Source of the DNA: Labyrinthula sp. Ha
Taxonomy: Eukaryota; Sar; Bigyra; Labyrinthulida; Labyrinthulaceae
Assembly: GCA_015227615.1 (NCBI GenBank)
Contig: JAALGZ010000010.1
Location: forward strand, 868,001-932,000
Direction of reading: 5' to 3'
DNA: 64,000 bases
In this document: piece by piece, positions 10,619-19,949 of the stretch
Layout of the letters: each line of letters starts with the position of its first letter
Numbering within the stretch: position 1 is the first letter of the stretch
Notes under the pieces: model-generated
Told to the model about the DNA's origin: nothing
Database searches by the model: none
Seen by the model: the letters and a program-made list of their open reading frames with translations, nothing else
Translations under genes and position numbers: made by a program

Positions 10619-13600
10619 TGGAAACTGTAATACTTTGTCGAGACGTATCGAAGGAAAACTTTGTCAAGTTCCAAATGAAGTAAAAGATATGCAGGTGGCA
10701 GATGCTGATTTACCAGTTGTAATAAAAAGGGAGGAGTCGGGAGAAGCCACTGTAAGGGAAGACCAAGCTGAGATTGATATGAAACCAGAAGATCTTTCCC
10801 GTGAAGACCAGAAAAAGATTTTGGACAAGGTGTTCAAGGAAACGGTGGAGGAACTTAACCTACCGTGTCGTGAGCCGATAAAGATTAAAACTGATGAAGA
10901 TGAGGAACCGTATCCAGATGAAGAAAGAGGATTTGGCGGAGATGAAATCCTGTACGCTAAACTTAAGGATGCTGCTGATGAAGGACTCGAAGTTATTGAG
11001 CCTGGAGGCTTGGATGCTGACTTTATTGAGGGATGTATCAATAGCCAGCTGGCCTATTTTGAAGAGCTTTCTCTTCGTGAAAGGACGTCTGAATACGCGG
11101 AAGCTGTGGAGCAGCAGTGTGAAGGCGATAACTTGGAGGAGACGCTTAGAGTTAAAGCGTATGTAACATCTGACGGCCCTGATGAGATAAGGATTAGCAA
11201 AGAGTCAGAGCATCTGGAGCAAGGCGAGACGGTTCCTGGAGAAAGAGATGAGATTTTAGCAACGATTAAGAAGAAGATCTACAGCGGAGGAGGAGATACT
11301 TTCTTTGATAAGGATTTTAAGGATAAGCTTCATGAAGTAGTGAAAGAACGCTGGCAAGCTTTTGCTTTATCAAGATCGAAGGGGCGGATGAGTAACTTGG
11401 AGCCTATAGACTGTACACTCAAGAAGACCGCGCCTGATTCTTTGATAGTGAAGACCAGACCTCTGGGAGCTTTGAGGGAAGATTGGCTAAGGAAGAAGGT
11501 GGAGTCGATGGTTAAAGGAGGCCTGTTAAAGAAGGTCACATCTGCGAGCTACACTTCGCAAGTGTTTGTGGTCCCGAAGAAAGGACCAGCAAAGTATCGT
11601 ATGGTTGTGGATATGAGGATGCTGAACTCAATCACACAGAAGACAGCCCTTACTCTCCCACTATTGGATCATCAACTTCATTTGTGCAGGGAAAGTCAGA
11701 TATTTGGGTGTTTTGATATGAAGAGCGGATACGATTTCCTGAGAACTACAGATAACGCAAAACAGTATTTTACCTTACTGATGCCGTGGGGAGAAATATA
11801 TGAGATACAGGGAGCCCCGCAGGGCTGGGTGAACTCTCCAATGCTTTTCCAAGAAAGGATGGTGGGTGAGATTTTGAAGCCTCTTGGTATATACGAAACT
11901 GCAGCTGATGGAGCACTTCAATGGATAGATGATTGCCTGTTATATTCACGAACGAAGGAAGGATACATGTCCATGGTGAGGAACTATCTGGATAGATTGA
12001 TAGAGAAGAGGGTGAGGCTTGGAGTAGATAAGTGTGTATTTTTCACACGTCAAGCTGAGTTTTGTGGAAGGATTATGCAGCCAGGAGAGTGGGGATATTC
12101 ACCAGTGTATTACCAGAAGATCAGGGACACGAAGATGCCATATTTTCACTATCAAATGGCTGAGGTTATCTACCTTGCAACGTGGTTATCGCCCACGATA
12201 CCTGAGCTAGTGGCATTGAGAGAAGTGCTAGCAAAGGATGTGCAAATGGGTATGAAGATGCGGGATATGAAAAAAGAGAAGAAAGTGCTTGAGTGGACCT
12301 ATGAAAGAAAGGCAGCGTGGAACAAGTTTTTAGAGATTATTTCTGTAGCGATGTCGCGGAATTTGAAGCTTTATGACAGAGATAAGGAGCTAGTTGTTAC
12401 TACTGATGCATCAAAGAAGTACTGGGCAGCAGTGGTTAGTCAGTGCCCTGTAGCAGACTTTAAGAACAAGGATTTTGACAAGCAAGAACACTACCCACTC
12501 ATGACGTTATCTGGAAAGTTCTCTCGTTCGCAGAAGAATTGGCACATATCTCAGAAAGAGCTTTATCCTATGTTAGAGGTTATTACGAAGCTTGATTTTC
12601 TTGTGTATGGGCACCCCAGGCCAGTGAAGTTTTTGACTGATCATAGGAACTTGGCGTTTATCTTGAAACCAGGGGCCACGCCGAATAAGAGCCATGTGGA
12701 CAGACTTCATCGATGGGCGTTGCGTTTTCAGGAAGCAGATATTGAGGTTTCACACCTGCCGGGTGAAGTAAACTTATTTGCTGACATGCTTAGTCGATGG
12801 GGAAACCCTGAAGCAAGCCAAGAGGAGAATATAGTTCGGGTAAAAAGGGCAAGAACGAGAAGAACTTCTAAGTTTTCCGTCCAGGATCTCAGGGTGATGA
12901 AGTCAATGGATGAGATGAGGGTGTCGTTTTTGTCACCAGTCTTTAGAGGATCCTGGGAAAAGGTAACGTTGCACGAGATAAAGAAAGCCCAGGCAAAGTG
13001 GAAAGCAAGCTCAAGTGCCACTATCGAGCTGAAGGAGGACGAGGATGGATGCTTGAGGGATAAAGAAAATAGAATATTTGTTCCTGAAGAGCTGATGGAT
13101 AGGGTACTGATACACTATCATATAGCCTCGTTACACGCTACAATAAAGGACCAGAAAAGAGGACTTATTCGGGATTATCGCTTCGAGAAGGAAGGAATGA
13201 TGGATACGAAGTTGAAATTTATTGCGGAGAAGTGTCTTCATTGCCCAAGGAAACCAGCTCTTATTCGAAGACCGCGAGATATCACTGTTCTAGGAACCAA
13301 GCCGCGTGAGATACTGCTGATGGATTACTTGTACATAAACGAGGATGGATATTTATTGGTATTAGCCGATTCCTTTTCGAGGAAAGTGCACCTTTCGAAA
13401 GTGAGAAAACCGACTAGTGGAAACGCAGTGAAAGCTATCTTGGAGTGGAGATCCTCGGTGGGTTTGATTGAAGAGTTCACAGTCTTTACAGATCGAGGCA
13501 GTCATTTTGTATCGAAGTTGCTTAATGAGCTTGGAAAGGCGCTGAGATTTGTTCATCGATACGCGATTTCATACGCACCTTGGACAAATGGTGGTGTAGA

Positions 13601-15842
13601 AGTAACGAACTCTCGTATCCTCCGAGCAGTTAGAGTTTTGGTATCTGAGCTGAGCCTAGAGATGACGGAATGGGGTGATTTAGCATCTACGATAGCGCAT
13701 TATATGAATAATCGTCCTACAGAAAGGAACCTTGGATTGACGCCGAATGAGATAGTGATGGGCAAAGGAAGTCATAGGGAGCTTGTTCTAGAGCCTGAAG
13801 AGTGGACGACGTTCAGAAGACTTTCAGATACGTTAGCGAAACCAAGAGATGCGAGATCTTTCCTAGATAGTCTGGAAGCTTTTACACAGCAGCTTGAGGC
13901 TAAGTGGTCAGAAGTCTATTCATTTGTAGAGGAGACAAGGAATCGAGCAAACGCAAAGTACAATAAGGGGAGAACAGTTCGTGCGGTCCAGTTTATGCCC
14001 GGTGATTGGGTGATGGTTAGCCGGAAAGGTACACCGTCGGAAAGATTGAAGTATAAGCTACGCTGGATTGGACCGTACAAAATTATGGAGACGTTATCCC
14101 CAAATGTGTATCGAGTTAAGTCCATGCACGGAAAGGTGGCGGTGATTCATGCAAGCAGGCTGTGGTTTTATGAGACCTCAGATTGGAAGCCGTCTGATGC
14201 GGTTAGAGACGTTTTTATGTCAGATTATGGTGAATTAGAGGTTGAGAAGTTCGAAAAATTGAGAAAGAAGGCAGGAATGTATGAAGTTCTGGTAAAATGG
14301 CGTGGTTTTGAAGTAGAAGATATGTCTTGGGAACCTCTCCATGTTATTGCACAAGATTTGCCAGAGATGCTCGACCTGTTTTTGGATGATACGCTGAAGG
14401 CTGACAAAAGGGAACGTCTTCGAGTGAAAAAATATCTAAACAAGTTCACGGTACGCCTCGCGAAGATAAGAAGAGATGTACCGCGTGCTGACAGATGGTG
14501 GCTCCCTATCGAGGATGAAGTTTTGAGGCTATGTATTTGGAAGTTTGGAATCGGACAATATGATCGGATACAGAAGGAGTCGCTGCTGCAAGGGAAAACT
14601 AAACAACAGTTGTATAATAGGACGCAGAAACTTGTCGGCCAGCAGTCGATCACGGAGTTTAGTGGAATACCATTGGATGTAAGAGAAGTTGCAGCGTATA
14701 ATGAAAAACGATGGGGAACACGTTACTACGTAGAAAGAAGCCGTGTGGTGTCGCAAACAGAGAAACTGGCACGAAGATGGTTTAATAAAAAGAGATTTGG
14801 ATTGCCGAAGCTGCAGAGGGAGATAGTTATCCCACTTTTCTCCAGAAAAGATACGCCGGAGGCAAGAAGAATTTGGCTCAAGTGGCTTAGAAGAGCGGAA
14901 AGCGATAAGGAAGTTCTCAGGAGGCTGTCCCCACCAGTAAAGGATCTCAAGAAGGAGCAGGGGATATGGCTGGAGAAGTGTAAAGAGGACGAAAAGTTTC
15001 TTATGCTCGGATTTGCGAGGACGCAGCTTGAAGAGTTTTTGTACAGGTTGCTATGTGAAAAGAGAAAAGTTTCTGAAGATGTAAAGTCGCTAAAGGGAGT
15101 ATTGTGGGAAGGAAAGGAGTGCGAGATAGTTTGGCAAGAGGAAGATACGTGGAAGCTGTGTTCTGGACAGAGGTCGTTCGATGTTTGGTTTCCGCCTCAT
15201 AGATCGTGGATTTTGAAGGTTGATATTCGAGAGCTGGACTGGATGAAGCTCGTCAAGACCTTTGTGGAGTTGCATGGAGGATTGCCTGAAGTAGTTCATA
15301 TGGATCCCCCGTGGAGAGTCGCAAGTAAGGACCCTACAAGAGGACTCGCATTGTCGTATCCGACTATGAAGTTTGAAGAGATAAAGAACATACCGCTGGA
15401 AAGGATTTTGAAAAGTGGATATTTATTTATTTGGATTACGCCTAAAGTTAGAAATGGCGTCGAGGAGTGGCTGAGAGCCTGTGGATTTCGATTCGAAGGT
15501 GACTTGTATTGGATTAAGATGTCGAAGAAAGGACGTTTGCAAAGCAATATGGGTTCGACGCTGATGAGCGCGGTAGAAGTGCTGATGATATGGAGGAAAG
15601 GTAAAGTTCCGTCATCGCAACGAATTCTATCTCTTGGAGTGAATGTTATATTGTCTGAGAGGGTACGAAATTCGGAGAAGCCGCAGGAAATATACCAGCG
15701 TATTGAAGGAGTGTTCGGAGGAACGCGGAAATTGGATTTATTTGCGAGAAGAGCGAACGTTAGAAGAAACTGGACGAGTGTCGGTTGGGATTTGCCGTTC
15801 AGTACCCCGGAGATAGCGGAAAAACTTGGACCAGTTGAGTAG
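10572..15842 (+). CDS. pol: pol polyprotein: RT, RNase H, integrase, chromodomain, SANT/Myb-like domain, MT-A70 methyltransferase
   Basis: In-frame continuation of gag after UAG; no ATG opens it (numbering from 10635). An acidic spacer of about 260 residues comes first. Reverse transcriptase has D361 (FDMKSGYD) and W430-I-D-D433 in place of the usual YxDD. RNase H has D591, E642, D669 and D717. Integrase has an HHCC zinc finger (about 825-880), D897, D953 and E989 (D-55-D-35-E), and a GPY motif at 1146-1148. The chromodomain lies at about 1203-1250 (VLVKWRGF, SWEPL). A SANT/Myb-like domain follows at about 1285-1340 (WWLPIEDEVLRL). A region of about 200 residues is unrecognised. An MT-A70 domain spans about 1549-1729 with DPPW at 1557-1560, then SGYLFIWI, YWIKM, EKPQEIYQRIE, RKLDLFARR and NWTSVGWDLP, colinear with METTL3/METTL14. 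The core transposition residues are intact, so the element is probably functional. Confidence 0.94.
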   Translation, partial: DEAKVATSVEKQPERHGNCNTLSRRIEGKLCQVPNEVKDMQVADADLPVVIKREESGEATVREDQAEIDMKPEDLSREDQKKILDKVFKETVEELNLPCREPIKIKTDEDEEPYPDEERGFGGDEILYAKLKDAADEGLEVIEPGGLDADFIEGCINSQLAYFEELSLRERTSEYAEAVEQQCEGDNLEETLRVKAYVTSDGPDEIRISKESEHLEQGETVPGERDEILATIKKKIYSGGGDTFFDKDFKDKLHEVVKERWQAFALSRSKGRMSNLEPIDCTLKKTAPDSLIVKTRPLGALREDWLRKKVESMVKGGLLKKVTSASYTSQVFVVPKKGPAKYRMVVDMRMLNSITQKTALTLPLLDHQLHLCRESQIFGCFDMKSGYDFLRTTDNAKQYFTLLMPWGEIYEIQGAPQGWVNSPMLFQERMVGEILKPLGIYETAADGALQWIDDCLLYSRTKEGYMSMVRNYLDRLIEKRVRLGVDKCVFFTRQAEFCGRIMQPGEWGYSPVYYQKIRDTKMPYFHYQMAEVIYLATWLSPTIPELVALREVLAKDVQMGMKMRDMKKEKKVLEWTYERKAAWNKFLEIISVAMSRNLKLYDRDKELVVTTDASKKYWAAVVSQCPVADFKNKDFDKQEHYPLMTLSGKFSRSQKNWHISQKELYPMLEVITKLDFLVYGHPRPVKFLTDHRNLAFILKPGATPNKSHVDRLHRWALRFQEADIEVSHLPGEVNLFADMLSRWGNPEASQEENIVRVKRARTRRTSKFSVQDLRVMKSMDEMRVSFLSPVFRGSWEKVTLHEIKKAQAKWKASSSATIELKEDEDGCLRDKENRIFVPEELMDRVLIHYHIASLHATIKDQKRGLIRDYRFEKEGMMDTKLKFIAEKCLHCPRKPALIRRPRDITVLGTKPREILLMDYLYINEDGYLLVLADSFSRKVHLSKVRKPTSGNAVKAILEWRSSVGLIEEFTVFTDRGSHFVSKLLNELGKALRFVHRYAISYAPWTNGGVEVTNSRILRAVRVLVSELSLEMTEWGDLASTIAHYMNNRPTERNLGLTPNEIVMGKGSHRELVLEPEEWTTFRRLSDTLAKPRDARSFLDSLEAFTQQLEAKWSEVYSFVEETRNRANAKYNKGRTVRAVQFMPGDWVMVSRKGTPSERLKYKLRWIGPYKIMETLSPNVYRVKSMHGKVAVIHASRLWFYETSDWKPSDAVRDVFMSDYGELEVEKFEKLRKKAGMYEVLVKWRGFEVEDMSWEPLHVIAQDLPEMLDLFLDDTLKADKRERLRVKKYLNKFTVRLAKIRRDVPRADRWWLPIEDEVLRLCIWKFGIGQYDRIQKESLLQGKTKQQLYNRTQKLVGQQSITEFSGIPLDVREVAAYNEKRWGTRYYVERSRVVSQTEKLARRWFNKKRFGLPKLQREIVIPLFSRKDTPEARRIWLKWLRRAESDKEVLRRLSPPVKDLKKEQGIWLEKCKEDEKFLMLGFARTQLEEFLYRLLCEKRKVSEDVKSLKGVLWEGKECEIVWQEEDTWKLCSGQRSFDVWFPPHRSWILKVDIRELDWMKLVKTFVELHGGLPEVVHMDPPWRVASKDPTRGLALSYPTMKFEEIKNIPLERILKSGYLFIWITPKVRNGVEEWLRACGFRFEGDLYWIKMSKKGRLQSNMGSTLMSAVEVLMIWRKGKVPSSQRILSLGVNVILSERVRNSEKPQEIYQRIEGVFGGTRKLDLFARRANVRRNWTSVGWDLPFSTPEIAEKLGPVE

Positions 15843-15844
15843 CT

Positions 15845-15855
15845 ATGGGGGGCAA
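15845..15855 (+). other. probable polypurine tract
   Basis: A short G-rich run (ATGGGGGGCAA) directly abuts the 3' LTR and starts 2 bases after the pol stop. This is the expected position for plus-strand priming. It is unusually compact and not purely purine. Confidence 0.5.
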
Positions 15856-15979
15856 TGGCACGGTTGTGCCTGATGTATTATAGTTAACTGTTTGAGATAT
15901 AGAACTAGTAATAATCTAAGCGTTAATAACTTAACTTGAGAATTATAAAAGTAAAAAGAAGAATCCGGAGAGTGCGTCA
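15856..15979 (+). repeat. 3' LTR (124 bp)
   Basis: Identical to the 5' LTR at 8697-8820, including the terminal mini-hairpin and TATAAAAG box. Its end is 63 bp from the stop codon of the minus-strand actin-like gene. Confidence 0.95.
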
Positions 15980-16042
15980 AGAATCAATATACTTACAGTT
16001 ATTCTAGGAAACCTGTTTTATTACCAGATAAAACTTCAATAT

Positions 16043-17119
16043 TTAGAAACATTTTCTATGTACAATTCCTAGACCTTGGTCATCATATTCTTCTCTTGTA
16101 ATCCACATATCTTGAAAAGTCTGCAAACTAGCAAGAATAGATCCACCAATCCAAGTACTAGAATCCCTTTCAGGAGGTGCAATAACACGAATGTGAATTC
16201 CAGCAGGTGCTAATGCAACCATCTCTTTATTTAATCTATCTGCAAAACCTTTAAACATAGTATTTCCCCCGGAAAGAATTATATTTGAATACATATCCTT
16301 TCTAATATCAACATCACAACGCATAATAGCTCCATATATTGACTCATGCACTCCTCCAGACCAAAATAACATCTCGGGTGCTTCAAAAAGGTAGATTCCA
16401 GCATTTATAAGACTCCCATCGGGTAATTTAAATTGTGGTTTATCTTTGAGGCTAAGCTTTTCTTTCGGGTCATCAGGATCGAGAGCGATATAGCAATATT
16501 CTTTCTTCAAGGAGTCTAAAATGGAGTTTTCTATTATTTTAGAGTTCTTTGAAGAGTATCTGGTTTCACTTTTTAATCGAGAAGTAACATCTTTTCCTCC
16601 ATAATCCAAGCGATCCATTGCATGAGGTAAGGCATAACCTTCATAAATTGGTACAGAAAAAGAAGTTTCATAACCAGATTCAAAAACTACACCAGTTGTT
16701 CTTCCTGAAGAATATAAAGATAAAGTTGAAGTAATGGCAATATATGTTGCAGGAACATTAAATACATCAAACATCATCTCTGTTAATCTTTCTCTATGTT
16801 TCTTAGGATTCAAAGGAGGTTCAGTCAATAGGATTGGAAAATCTTCAGGAGATTGTTGAAGTTCATTGAAGAAAGTATGATAAAATACATGTTGAAGCTC
16901 ATCCCAGTCTGAAATAAATCTTGCGTCGAAAGGAGAAGATAGATGCCCAAGATTAGAACTTTGAAGAGCATATTCACCGCATATAATTCTCTTCTGCTTG
17001 TTCTTATTTCTTTTTCGTGATGTGAAGCTTGGAAAAATAGCTCGTGGTGCATCCTCGTTAGCGTAACCAGCTTTGCAAGTAAAGGATCCACAATCCACAA
17101 CAATTGGATATCCATTCAT
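16043..17119 (-). CDS. divergent actin family protein
   Basis: 358 aa, full-length, ATG at 17119. Actin signatures run end to end: VVDCGSFTCKAGYA and DAPRAIFPS near the N terminus, LLTEPPLNPKKHRE, SLYSSGRTTG, VPIYEGYALPHA, LSGGNTMFKGFADRL, STWIGGSILASLQTFQDMW and the C-terminal IVHRKCF. It looks derived from conventional actin rather than from an Arp subfamily, but it is shorter (actin is about 375 aa) with a reduced DNase-loop region. ATPase positions are changed: Gln137 is Thr (YIAITSTLSL), and the DSGDGVTH block reads ESGYETSF, replacing Asp154, Asp157 and His161. Filament formation and ATP hydrolysis are therefore uncertain. A retrotransposon LTR lies 63 bp past the stop. Confidence 0.9.
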   Translation of the reverse strand: MNGYPIVVDCGSFTCKAGYANEDAPRAIFPSFTSRKRNKNKQKRIICGEYALQSSNLGHLSSPFDARFISDWDELQHVFYHTFFNELQQSPEDFPILLTEPPLNPKKHRERLTEMMFDVFNVPATYIAITSTLSLYSSGRTTGVVFESGYETSFSVPIYEGYALPHAMDRLDYGGKDVTSRLKSETRYSSKNSKIIENSILDSLKKEYCYIALDPDDPKEKLSLKDKPQFKLPDGSLINAGIYLFEAPEMLFWSGGVHESIYGAIMRCDVDIRKDMYSNIILSGGNTMFKGFADRLNKEMVALAPAGIHIRVIAPPERDSSTWIGGSILASLQTFQDMWITREEYDDQGLGIVHRKCF

Positions 17120-19949
17120 GTTTCCAAACTTATTTAAAACAATAGAAAACTCTGCAACAGATTGTTTTTTTTAGTATATTTTGTGTTTAACTTGTTCTTG
17201 AGGAGACAATGCTGGGATTTTATTCAATGCAGAAAATGTATGTTTCTTCTATTTTTCAGTACCGGGTACCAAATACTATATACATTGAAAATTCCCGGGA
17301 ACCCGTAAATTTTGTACTTTTTCATGAGACTCTGACACGTAAGAGCTTCACGAGAAAGAGAGCCGGGAAATTGATTCCAGTGAAATTTAGCTTTTCGGGA
17401 AACAATTTCAATTGGTAATACCCGGTAAGAACCAAAGATGGGACTATTGAATTCACATTAATACAAAAAGATATGAAACAAATAGTTCTAAATGAAAAAA
17501 ACTCCAAGATTACTCTCTAAGGTATACCCATTGTGTGTTTTTTTTGTCATTACTGCTGTTGAAAAGATACTTGTGTCTTTATTGTGTTATCTAAGGAAAC
17601 TACTTCGCGTATTTTGTTCCGCTTAATAGTTATATACAACGAGTACCATGAGTCTGTTTAATGGATAGTAATAGAAACAAAATTCTTGTATTATGATAAT
17701 AGGCGTAAATTACTTTAAGTTTTCTTGGACAAGACCTCAAGAAGTTCTTCTTTCATATGTGTTCTAATACATTCTTCCTTTTACTTAGCTTTGGACACAG
17801 TTTATGTTTCTTTTTGAATATGTCCTGAGTTGAAAGTAGATGTAGAGCTTTGGCGTGCATGCACTAGTCTTAATTTCACATATTTTAGCTTCAGCATAAA
17901 TTTCTGTCGCAAACATTAAAGGACTTCTTCATACAGATATTCATTATAGTTTTTCTACTCGTTTGAGCTATGGATCCGCTTCTTCTTATGGGCATGGAAT
18001 TGTCCAGGGTTGAAATGTAATACTTAGTACATCAAAGTAGGCTGTTAGTACATTTTATATTTTCTTGACTAATGAAGATACTACCAATACCTCAAAATGT
18101 GAAGGTTATTTACGCAGAATCTATTTATCTACTGTGAACTTTGACATCTATGGGTACTTTGGAGTAATAAAATTCTCTTTTATTAAGAGAAACTTATTTC
18201 TACGTAATATAGGGTTTTCTATGCTGCTCACATTTAATTGTCAATGAAACTGGAATGTTCAGTTGATGTTGTTATACAAGCGATTCTGCACAAGAAATAA
18301 AATAAATATCATTTTCTGGCTACGGTGTTCTAGAATTATATAAAGCCTTAGGAAAAATCCGTAAAGAATCTGTAATTTTATTGTTACAATCAGTGAAAAT
18401 ATTAAAAAATTCTTAACCTAATTGTTTTGTATAGATATCCTATCATGCTTTCTTCTGTCTTGGAATGTGAACTCTTGTAGATGGCTTTAGATTAAAGTTA
18501 GGTGAGCTTGAAAAGGAGCCTAACTTTAATCTAAAGTATATTATCTTCTGAAAGGAACTGCAAATGACGTGAAATGAAATAAACCAGGCATTTCCGTTTA
18601 TCTACATGAGCTTGCATCCAATAATGTAAGTTAAATAACTAGGTTAGAAATTTTTTTGATATTTATTAGGTACCATCCAATATAGTGTTTCCTGTTAGGT
18701 GCTCTTCTGGCGTTTAAATTTGAAATTGCATTCATAGTGCGTTGTGCACAGGAATAATTTTCATAAAACATATTCAAGAATGGTTCTTTCCCATTCTGGT
18801 TTTGATATAACTGATTGTTACTTGTAGAAGAGTTAATACGAATGCCTACAATATTACCTCTAAGATAAAGGCAAGATCTTTCTTACAATTTCTTAGTCAT
18901 AGTTAAGATTGATAAAATGTTTACCAATTTTAGAGACTTGTGGTAATTATGATTTGTTTTACACATACTCAGTTGCGAAGGAATTATATAGATGTTAAAA
19001 TTCTTTACAAGACCTGCTGAATCATCAGTATATTAATTAACAGGTAGGCTTCATGTTGTCTATACATTAGCTCTCATAGAAAATATGCCATCAGTTTTGT
19101 TCTTTTTCATCAATTTTTCAGCATTATTTTCTAAAATCAAATCTTTTTGCAATAAAGAGAATTTGTTTAAAAAAAGTAAAAACTCTAGTACCCTATACTA
19201 TGCTCTTCAGCGACACAGACATTTAAAGGTAATAATACTTTTATTTAAAAAAATTTAGATTTTTTTTGTTATAGTTTCATACAACTTTATATTTCGTATT
19301 ACGGGTATTTGAGATAACATAAGAGCGCCAGACATATTATATTTGATTCGAATACACATATGAAGTACCACCCCCCTCTCCACACACAGACTAAATATCT
19401 GGTCTTGCAACCTCAGTCTTCTATAACTATGCAGGTTTATTCTTACACGAATAGTATTGTTCCCTCCGAATTTCTCCTCTGTTGTTGGAGCATAGCAAAC
19501 TGGAAAGTGAGGAAATTATAATTGCTCTCTCAACGCCTGCTTCTACCAGATTGAAATATCCAGCGCTATAAACTTCTTCTCCTCTTACGTATAGTATAAA
19601 GCTAATGAAATATAAATTGTTGGTTGAGGGTTCTTAAAAGTAAGCAAAAAACAAGCCTTCTAGATACTTGTACAAATATCGCCCAGATCACCTTCCACAT
19701 AATAAAAAAGAATACCACTAACTCTATTATATGCAGCGGTGGATTACTGTAACCGTAAACTTCAGAGAAAGATACGAATAATTGGATTTTTGTAAGCCCA
19801 ACGCTGATTTCTTTGGTTTCCTACCATGCCCAACTCTAGAATAAAAAGATATGAAAGAACACCTGAAATGCCTTTGGAGTAACTTTCTTGCTGTATTGGA
19901 AGAAATTGTTAAGTTTCATACAGAAAACAAATCAAAAAGAAAAGCAAAA
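17120..19949. other. intergenic, one perfect hairpin, no gene recognised
   Basis: AT-rich spacer upstream of the actin-like gene. A perfect 18-bp inverted repeat at 18485-18536 is the only structure I can support. Confidence 0.5.
18485..18536. repeat. perfect 18-bp inverted repeat with 16-nt loop
   Basis: The arm at 18485-18502 (ctttagattaaagttagg) is exactly complementary to 18519-18536, with a 16-nt spacer. It would form a strong hairpin in RNA or cruciform in DNA. No ORF spans it and no target-site duplication is obvious. It could be a small-RNA precursor, a remnant of a foldback element, or incidental. Confidence 0.7.

Larger units (their letters stand above)
8697..15979 (+). mobile_element. 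complete Ty3/gypsy chromovirus LTR retrotransposon encoding an MT-A70 methyltransferase
   Basis: A 7.28-kb element bounded by two 124-bp LTRs that I find identical base for base and that begin TG and end CA, indicating a recent insertion. Internal order: gag with two CCHC knuckles, aspartic protease, one in-frame UAG, reverse transcriptase, RNase H, integrase with GPY/F module, chromodomain, SANT/Myb-like domain, MT-A70 methyltransferase, then a 13-bp gap to the right LTR. Integrase plus chromodomain downstream of RT/RH places it in Ty3/gypsy chromoviruses. The open frames are intact apart from the UAG, and the element is clearly more GC-rich than its surroundings. No matching target-site duplication is visible (left flank caatt, right flank agaat). 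It sits 63 bp from the stop of the actin-like gene, convergent with it. Confidence 0.96.

Noticed and set aside
10635-10637. TTG as an independent start for pol
   Set aside because: The frame is open without interruption back to the UAG; a non-AUG start at this point has no supporting context, and readthrough from gag explains expression more simply.
10560-10640. Programmed -1 or +1 frameshift between gag and pol
   Set aside because: The two ORFs are in the same frame with no stop between them other than one UAG, so no shift is needed.
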